DNA from: Patella vulgata
Taxonomy: Eukaryota; Mollusca; Gastropoda; Patellidae
Direction: 5' to 3'
Length of the DNA: 64,000 bases
NCBI RefSeq assembly: GCF_932274485.2
Contig: NC_065882.2
Location: forward strand, 69,911,431-69,975,430
In this document: positions 62,622-64,000 of the stretch, in pieces
Numbering within the stretch: position 1 is the first letter of the stretch
How the letters are laid out: each line of letters opens with the position of its first letter
Notes under the pieces: generated by a model
Databases searched by the model: none
What the model was told of the DNA's origin: nothing
The model's input: only the letters and a program-made list of their open reading frames with translations
Translations under genes and position numbers: made by a program

Positions 62622-64000
62622 CAAGGGCCATAATTCAGGAAGTTAAGGTCCGATAGGAGCGAATATCGAAAGGAACCAAGATCTTTGGGTTATAAACTTA
62701 CATTTCAAGTTTCAACAAAATCAGATTAAAATTGTGACCTCCATAGGGTCCACAACCTTGATATACCATATTTTTACGCTATTTGAGAACAAAGGGCGGC
62801 CATTTTATATGTCAGTTTTGGGCCGATTTTCACGAAATTCGAACTCAGTCTTCCTTACGGTTTTTTAAATCGGATAAAAATTATGACCTCTATAGGGTCC
62901 ACAAGCTGAAAACGCGAGTTTTCATACAATCAGGGGCCATAATTCAGGAAGTTACGGTCTGATATGCGCAAATATCAAAAGGAACCGAGATCTTTGGGTT
63001 ATAAACTTACATTTCAAGTTTCAACAAAATCGGATAAAAATTGTGACCTCTATAGGGTCCACAACCTTGATATACCATATTTTTACGCTATTTGAGAACG
63101 AACGGCGGCCATTTTGTCTGTCAGTTTTGGGCCGATTTTCACGAAATTCGAACTCGGCCGTCCTTAGGGTGTAACTGTGATATAATAATACGGTTTTTTA
63201 AATCGGATAAAAATTATGACCTCTATAGGGTCCACAAGCTAAAAACGCGATTTTTCGTACAAACAGGGGCCATAATTCAGGAAGTTACAGTCTGATATGC
63301 GCAAATATCGAAAGGAACCAAGATCTTTGGGTTATAAACTTACATTTCTAGTTTCAACAAAATCGGGTAAAAATTGTGACCTCTATAGGGTCCACAACCT
63401 TGATATACCATATTTTTATGCTATTTGAGAACGAACGGCGGCCATTTTGTCTGTCAATTTTGGGCCGATTTTCACGAAATTCAAACTCAACCTTCCTTAG
63501 GGTGTAACGGTGATATAATAATACGTTTTTTTAAATCGGATAAAAATTATGACCTCTATAGGGTCCACAAGCTAAAAACGCGATTTTTCGTACAATCAGG
63601 GGCCATAATTCAGGAAGTTACGGTCTGATATGCGCAAATATCGAAAGGAACCGAGATCTTTGGGTTATAAACTTACATTTCAAGTTTCAACAAAATCGGA
63701 TAAAAATTGTGACCTCTATAGGGTCCACAACCTTGATATACCATATTTTTACGCTATTTGACAACGAACGGCGGCCATTTTGTCTGTTAATTTTGGGCCG
63801 ATTTTCACGAAATTCGAACTCAGCCATCCTTAGGGTGTAACGGTGATATAATAATACGTTTTTTTTAAATCGGATAAAAATTATGACGTCTATTGGGTCC
63901 ACAAGCTAAAAACACGATTTTTCGTACAATCAGGGGCCATAATTCAGAAAGTTACGGTCCGATATGCGCGAATATCGAAAGGAACCAAGATCTTTAGGTT
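62622..64000 (+). repeat. 333-bp tandem satellite, running off the window
   Basis: Units begin with the CAGGGGCCATAATTCAG box at 62622, 62931, 63264, 63597 and 63931, giving lengths of 309, 333, 333 and 334. The first unit lacks about 24 bases including GTGATATAATAATA. The later units are highly similar. Each holds CGGCCATTTTGTCTGT, GGGCCGATTTTCACGAAATT and TGACCTCTATAGGGTCCACA twice at roughly half-unit spacing. Repeated 67-codon frames arise only because 333 is divisible by three. Confidence 0.95.

Noticed and set aside
63092-63902. Repeated 67-71-codon open frames with near-identical peptides
   Set aside because: They fall in the 333-bp satellite; the period is divisible by three, so the same accidental frame recurs. 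No start context or domain.
56822-64000. Search for the missing APBA PTB exons
   Set aside because: No - strand stretch reads like the PTB core strands. The remaining exons are assumed to lie beyond 64000.

Overview
The window is AT-rich animal DNA with long introns, many short interspersed elements and frequent ACATGTACATGT-type microsatellite. Two intron-bearing bilaterian genes, tRNA-derived SINEs with CATTT or CTCT tails, and repeats built around GGGCCATAATTCAGGAAG point to a lophotrochozoan, most likely a mollusc (inference from repeat style; no species is claimed).

Layout: 1-4312 is upstream DNA with a SINE and a nested DNA transposon. On the + strand, 4313-23745 holds a complete seven-exon gene for a 507-residue Rab11-FIP-family protein: an N-terminal C2 domain, an IPT/TIG domain that closely resembles the one at the N-terminus of exocyst subunit Sec5/EXOC2, and a C-terminal Rab11-binding helix. 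23746-36605 is intergenic and made largely of repeats. On the - strand, 56821-36606 holds the last five coding exons (242 residues) of a Mint/X11/lin-10 (APBA) adaptor: the end of the PTB domain, PDZ1, PDZ2 and the conserved C-terminal tail. Its upstream exons are not found here and should lie beyond 64000. 56822-64000 is upstream DNA or a long intron with SINEs, a 1-kb hAT-type element with an 8-bp target duplication, a CpG-richer patch, and a 333-bp tandem satellite that runs off the end.

Both genes act in membrane traffic (recycling endosome to exocyst; polarised delivery and synaptic adaptors), but they converge tail to tail nearly 13 kb apart and nothing in the sequence links their regulation.

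The accessory DNA is readable in detail. There are two abundant SINE families (called SINE1 and SINE2 here), a third rarer one, three TTAA-flanked MITE families (M1, M2, M3), hAT-like elements with 8-bp and 5-bp target duplications, a MITE with about 9-bp target duplications that carries a CRE palindrome, and a dispersed repeat R. Several are nested with intact target-site duplications, so relative ages can be read. SINE1 sits in SINE2 at 5.6 kb and SINE2 sits in SINE1 at 30.4 kb. An M3 element sits in a tandem duplication of the exon-4 acceptor region, with empty sites in the sister copies.

The most notable coding observation is the C2-IPT-Rab11-binding architecture, which would put an exocyst-type Ral-binding fold and a Rab11-binding helix in one protein. 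No virus-like element, CRISPR array, rRNA or functional tRNA gene was seen.
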